The notes below the pieces were generated by a model that worked only from the letters and a program-made list of their open reading frames with translations, searched no databases and was not told the DNA's origin. Below are positions 49,716-52,891 of a stretch of DNA of 52,891 nt, piece by piece. The stretch's first letter is position 1. Each line of letters starts with the position of its first letter. Position numbers and translations under genes: made by a program. This stretch comes from Erythrobacter sp. HI0063 (lineage in GTDB: Bacteria > Pseudomonadota > Alphaproteobacteria > Sphingomonadales > Sphingomonadaceae), in the NCBI RefSeq assembly GCF_001635685.1, contig NZ_LWFF01000224.1, forward strand, positions 1 through 52,891, given 5' to 3'.

Positions 49716-50887
49716 ACGAGAAGTCTGCCTTCGATTGTGCGCGGGGTGAGGGTCGCGATGGTCCCGGCGGCCATGCCGTCGGGAAGCGCGATCCTGGCGA
49801 AGTTTTCCGCATAGCCGCTGCCGTCGCGTTCGGCGAGGACGCTGAGCGGTTTGTCGACGAGCGTCGCCAACCACTCGGCCTGCGTAGCGGCGGCCACCGC
49901 CCGCAGTTCGGCGGCGCGGGCCTTCACGATCGCGCGATCGACCTGCGGCATGCGCGCGGCAGGCGTGTTGTCGCGCGGGGAATAGGGAAAGACGTGGCAA
50001 TGGACGATCTGGAGATCGCGGACGATCGAGAGATTGGCCTCGTGATGCTCGTCGCTTTCGGTCGGGAAGCCGGCGATGAGGTCCGCCCCGACTGCAAGGT
50101 CCGGACGTCGCGCACGCAGATCGGATACCAGCTTTACCGCTTGAGCGCGCGAATGGCGGCGCTTCATGCGCTTGAGGATCAGATCGTGCCCGTGCTGGAG
50201 CGAGAGGTGGAGATGCGGCATCAGGCGTTTCTCGCTAGCGAAGAGTTCGAACAACAGCGGATCGATCTCTATCCCGTCGAGCGAGGACATGCGCAGGCGG
50301 GCCAGGTCTGGAAAACCCTCGAGAATCGCCTGGACCAGCGCGCCCAGCGGCGGGCGGTCAGGCAGATCGTGGCCCCAGCTCGTCACATCGACGCCGGTGA
50401 GAACGATTTCCGGCGCGCCTTCCATGAGATGCCGTTCCACCTCGCGCAGCACTTCGGCGATCGTCAGCGAACGGCTGGCCCCGCGTCCCTGCGGGATCAC
50501 GCAGAAGGTGCAGGCGTGATCGCAACCGTTCTGCACTGCCACAAAGGCGCGGGTGCGGTGCTTGGGCGCGGGCGGTGCAGTTTCGGGCAGGTTCCAGGCG
50601 CGCGGATCGAGCTTGGCCGCATTGGCGACGAGTCCGTCCACTTCGGGCATGGCGGCGATCGCCTCGCGCTCGGTCTCGGCAGCGCAACCGGTTACGATCA
50701 AACGTGCGGCGGGATTGGCGCGACGGGCGCGGCGGATCGCCTGCCTTGTCTGCCGCACCGCCTCACGCGTGACGGCGCAGCTGTTGACCACCACGAGATC
50801 GCGCTCGCCCGCCATCATGGCGCGCATGCGCTCGCTCTCGGCGATGTTGAGACGGCAGCCCAGCGTTACGAGTTCGGCACCGCTCAC
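49712..50887 (-). CDS. mtaB: tRNA (t6A37)-methylthiotransferase MtaB
   Basis: The protein of about 391 residues has the N-terminal UPF0004 domain (LGCRLNIAESERM, VVNSCAVTREA, VTGCAAETE), whose Cys bind one cluster, and a radical SAM domain with the CX3CX2C motif GCDHACTFCVIPQGRG, then LTGVDVTSWGHDLP and LHLSLQHGHD. A short TRAM-like end (ALPDGMAAGTIATL) follows. It makes ms2t6A at position 37 of tRNAs. I prefer the GTG at 50887, overlapping the dapF stop (GTGA), over the ATG at 50902. Confidence 0.95.
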   Translation of the reverse strand: MSGAELVTLGCRLNIAESERMRAMMAGERDLVVVNSCAVTREAVRQTRQAIRRARRANPAARLIVTGCAAETEREAIAAMPEVDGLVANAAKLDPRAWNLPETAPPAPKHRTRAFVAVQNGCDHACTFCVIPQGRGASRSLTIAEVLREVERHLMEGAPEIVLTGVDVTSWGHDLPDRPPLGALVQAILEGFPDLARLRMSSLDGIEIDPLLFELFASEKRLMPHLHLSLQHGHDLILKRMKRRHSRAQAVKLVSDLRARRPDLAVGADLIAGFPTESDEHHEANLSIVRDLQIVHCHVFPYSPRDNTPAARMPQVDRAIVKARAAELRAVAAATQAEWLATLVDKPLSVLAERDGSGYAENFARIALPDGMAAGTIATLTPRTIEGRLLV

Positions 50888-51693
50888 GCGTAATCGTCCC
50901 ACTCGAAGCTGCCGCGATAGCTTTCGGTCGCGGGGCCGGTCATGCGGATGCGGCCATCCTGCTGCCAGGCGATGGTGAGTTCGCCGCCGGGCAATTCCAC
51001 CGCGACCTCACGCTCCACAAACCCCCGGCGCATGGCCACCACCGCCGTCGCGCAGGCGCCCGTGCCGCAGGCGCGAGTGAGACCGGCGCCCCGCTCCCAA
51101 ACGCGGAGGCGTATCCGCGTCCGGTCAATTATGGTCGCGACATTCACGTTGACGCGTTCGGGAAACAGCGGATCGATCTCGATCTCCGGGCCGATCCGGT
51201 CGAGCGCGATGGCATCCGTGTCCTCGACGAAAAACACCACATGCGGATTGCCGACATTGGCGGCACCGGGATCGCGCAAATCGTCCCACCCGACTGGCAT
51301 GGTCAACGTATCCATCGGATAATCGAGCGGGATCGCGTCCCATTCGAAGCGCGGCACGCCCATATCGACGCTTGCGCCCGTCTCGGTTGGCTCCAGCGCG
51401 ATCGTTCCGCCTGCGGTTTCGACCGAGGCGGGCGCGCCGTGCAGGATGGCGACCGCACGCGAGGCATTGCCGCACGCGCCCACTTCGCCGCCATCGCTGT
51501 TAAATATCCGCATTCGGAAATCGGCGCTGTCGCTCGGTTCGAGAAGGATCAGCTGATCGCATCCGATCCCTTCCCGGCGGTCGGCCAGAGCCGCCGCCAT
51601 GCGCGGTTCGATCGCGGGTAGGGCATCGCCGCGCGCATCGAGCACGACGAAGTCATTGCCCAAGCCGTGCATTTTGGTGAAGGGAACGCGCAT
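50884..51693 (-). CDS. dapF: Diaminopimelate epimerase
   Basis: The 269-residue protein has both active-site Cys: GEVGACGNASRAVA and TRACGTGACATAVVA. KMHGLGNDFVVLD and the region VNVATIIDRTRIRLRVWERG are also typical. It converts LL- to meso-diaminopimelate for peptidoglycan and Lys. The ATG at 51691-51693 (MRVPFTKMHGLGN) is the family start; another ATG 9 bases upstream is possible. It heads a tight series dapF-mtaB-ftsY-ispZ. Confidence 0.96.
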   Translation of the reverse strand: MRVPFTKMHGLGNDFVVLDARGDALPAIEPRMAAALADRREGIGCDQLILLEPSDSADFRMRIFNSDGGEVGACGNASRAVAILHGAPASVETAGGTIALEPTETGASVDMGVPRFEWDAIPLDYPMDTLTMPVGWDDLRDPGAANVGNPHVVFFVEDTDAIALDRIGPEIEIDPLFPERVNVNVATIIDRTRIRLRVWERGAGLTRACGTGACATAVVAMRRGFVEREVAVELPGGELTIAWQQDGRIRMTGPATESYRGSFEWDDYA

Positions 51694-51756
51694 AATCGCC
51701 ACCGCGTCTAAATTGCTCGGCTACTCGGGTCCAGCCTCTCGCGTTTCCGGGCCTGC

Positions 51757-51872
51757 GGTATCAGGCTCCACCGCTCTTATTGTTTGGTGCGATCAGGCTC
51801 CGCCGATCGTGATCTTTGCTGCGATCAGGCTCCGCCGATCCGGCGGGTTTTCGCGATCAGGCTCCGCCGATC
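51757..51872. repeat. Four tandem copies of a 32-bp-period repeat
   Basis: The 20-base unit gcgatcaggctccgccgatc occurs exactly at 51789, 51821 and 51853, and in a degenerate form at 51757 (ggtatcaggctccaccgctc). The starts are 32 bases apart and the 12-base spacers differ. Each unit has gatc near both ends. The last copy covers the stop codon and final codons of the EAL gene on the minus strand. I do not recognise it as a named element. Confidence 0.85.
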
Positions 51873-52891
51873 GCCATGCGGGGAGCGCTGCCGAGCTCAT
51901 TATCCGGGGCTGCGAGCAGCCCATGCTCGCGCAGCCGGTCGATCACTGCGGAGGCCGTTTCGGGGCGACCGTAATGATACCCTTGGCCCTTGAGCCCGCT
52001 CATGGACCGCAGGGAGTTCAGGATATCCTCGTTCTCGATCCCTTCTGCGGTAATCGGCATTTTGAGCCCCGCACCCATCGCCACGATCGCATCCACCAGC
52101 TTGCTGCTGGCCTCGCCATTGTTGATCTCGCGGATGAAGCTGCGGTCGATCTTGATGCGATCGAATGGCAACGTGCGCAATTGCGAAAGGCTGGCATAGC
52201 CGGTGCCGAAATCGTCGAGGCTGACGCCGACGCCCTGATTGCGCAGCGAAGCGATCATCGTGCGGACCGACGATATGTTATCGTGCAGGCAGCTTTCGGT
52301 AATCTCGATTTCCAGGCGGGAGGCAGGGAAATTGTGCTGGATCAGGAGTTTGAGGAATTTCTGCGAGAACCACGGATCGCGAAGCTGGATGGGCGAGATA
52401 TTCACCGAGAGCGTAAGGCTGGGATCCCATTCGCGAGCATCCTTGAATGCCTGGATTATGAGGCATTCGGACAATTCGTCGATCACGCCGATTTCCTCGG
52501 CGATGGGGATGAAGATATCCGGGCCGACCAGGCCGAGCGCAGGCGATTGCCAACGCGCCAGCATTTCGAAGCCGACCAGTCGGCCGCTTTCGATATCGAC
52601 CTGCTGTTCATAGAAAGGAACGAACTCGCCTGCTGCGATCCCGGCCCGGATGCCGTTTTCAAGCTGGCTGCGGAATTTGAGTTCCTGCTCCATCACGGGT
52701 TCGAACCAGACATAGCGGTTCTTGCCGTGTTTCTTGGCGTGATACATGGCGATGTCCGCCTTGTGCATCATTTCGTTCGGCCACTCGTCCATAGAGAGGC
52801 CCGGCGCGACGTCGCGGCACCCGACGATGCCGACCGACATGCTCGTCGCGATCGCGATATCGTCGCGCACGATCGGTTTGGCGACCGCTTC
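51857..52891 (-). CDS. GGDEF-EAL domain protein, cyclic-di-GMP phosphodiesterase (5' end missing)
   Basis: The frame is open to the window edge. The first part (ADIAMYHAKKHGKNRYVWF) is the end of a GGDEF domain. The EAL domain has the catalytic set: FEMLARW (in place of EAL), NISPIQL, EIEITES, DDFGTGYASL, KIDRSFI, AEGIE and KGQGYHYGRP. All the expected acidic residues and the Lys are present, so it should cleave cyclic-di-GMP. The C-terminal 20 residues run into the tandem repeat. The start lies beyond the window. Confidence 0.92.
   Translation of the reverse strand, partial: EAVAKPIVRDDIAIATSMSVGIVGCRDVAPGLSMDEWPNEMMHKADIAMYHAKKHGKNRYVWFEPVMEQELKFRSQLENGIRAGIAAGEFVPFYEQQVDIESGRLVGFEMLARWQSPALGLVGPDIFIPIAEEIGVIDELSECLIIQAFKDAREWDPSLTLSVNISPIQLRDPWFSQKFLKLLIQHNFPASRLEIEITESCLHDNISSVRTMIASLRNQGVGVSLDDFGTGYASLSQLRTLPFDRIKIDRSFIREINNGEASSKLVDAIVAMGAGLKMPITAEGIENEDILNSLRSMSGLKGQGYHYGRPETASAVIDRLREHGLLAAPDNELGSAPRMAIGGA

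Overview
The window is a high-GC, gene-dense bacterial chromosome segment, most likely from an alphaproteobacterium of the order Sphingomonadales, probably Erythrobacteraceae. The evidence is the protein families: a DUF6456 protein, an NDUFS4-type complex I subunit, a long-chain polyprenyl diphosphate synthase of the ubiquinone type, a PhoP/PhoQ-like pair with a PepSY protein, and a bamA-skp-fabZ cluster with no lpxD or lpxA between or after these genes. The assignment is an inference from gene content; no ribosomal RNA is present to confirm it. No prophage, insertion sequence, integron or CRISPR array was seen. The segment looks like vertically inherited core genome.

Layout from left to right. 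1-5 kb: the 3' end of secF, a family 4 glycosyltransferase with an XRE regulator, a DUF6456 protein, a uracil-DNA glycosylase-like protein and an ABC-F ATPase. 5-8.5 kb: an envelope-sensing block (SIMPL protein, PepSY protein, PhoP-like regulator, PhoQ-like kinase). 8.5-17.5 kb: a small secreted or membrane protein, chorismate mutase, polyprenyl synthase, HrpB helicase, NDUFS4-like protein, SRP RNA, dnaX-ybaB, a prolyl-4-hydroxylase-like oxygenase, a class II aldolase/adducin protein and a small membrane protein. 17.6-24.7 kb: lon, hupB, rlmB, tRNA-Tyr, an extended KASIII-like enzyme, psd-pssA and a small opposite-strand membrane protein.

24.7-37 kb is the conserved translation and envelope block: rpsB, tsf, a single-PAS protein, pyrH, frr, uppS, cdsA, dxr, rseP, bamA, skp, fabZ and rpmE. 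It joins ribosome assembly and recycling, nucleotide supply, undecaprenyl carrier synthesis, phospholipid and isoprenoid synthesis and outer-membrane protein assembly. rpsB has a strong-looking promoter that overlaps a DnaA-box-like sequence and a leader of roughly 280 nt. A perfect 11-bp hairpin lies between rpsB and tsf, and a strong terminator follows tsf.

37-46.3 kb: a second prolyl-4-hydroxylase-like oxygenase, tRNA-His, a leucine-dehydrogenase-like enzyme, a compact cytochrome c maturation operon ccmCDEFGHI (ccmA and ccmB are not here) and a Kup potassium transporter. 46.3-52.9 kb, all on the minus strand: a membrane diguanylate cyclase, a frameshifted GNAT acetyltransferase, the series dapF-mtaB-ftsY-ispZ, four copies of a 32-bp-period tandem repeat, and the 3' part of a GGDEF-EAL gene whose stop codon lies inside the last repeat.

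No clearly new defence or mobile system was found. The most useful leads are the EF-hand-like loop in the Skp homologue with calcium-type loops in the neighbouring BamA, the rpsB promoter and leader, the lone PAS protein in the translation cluster, the tandem repeats at the end of the EAL gene, and the degenerate S24-like regulator.
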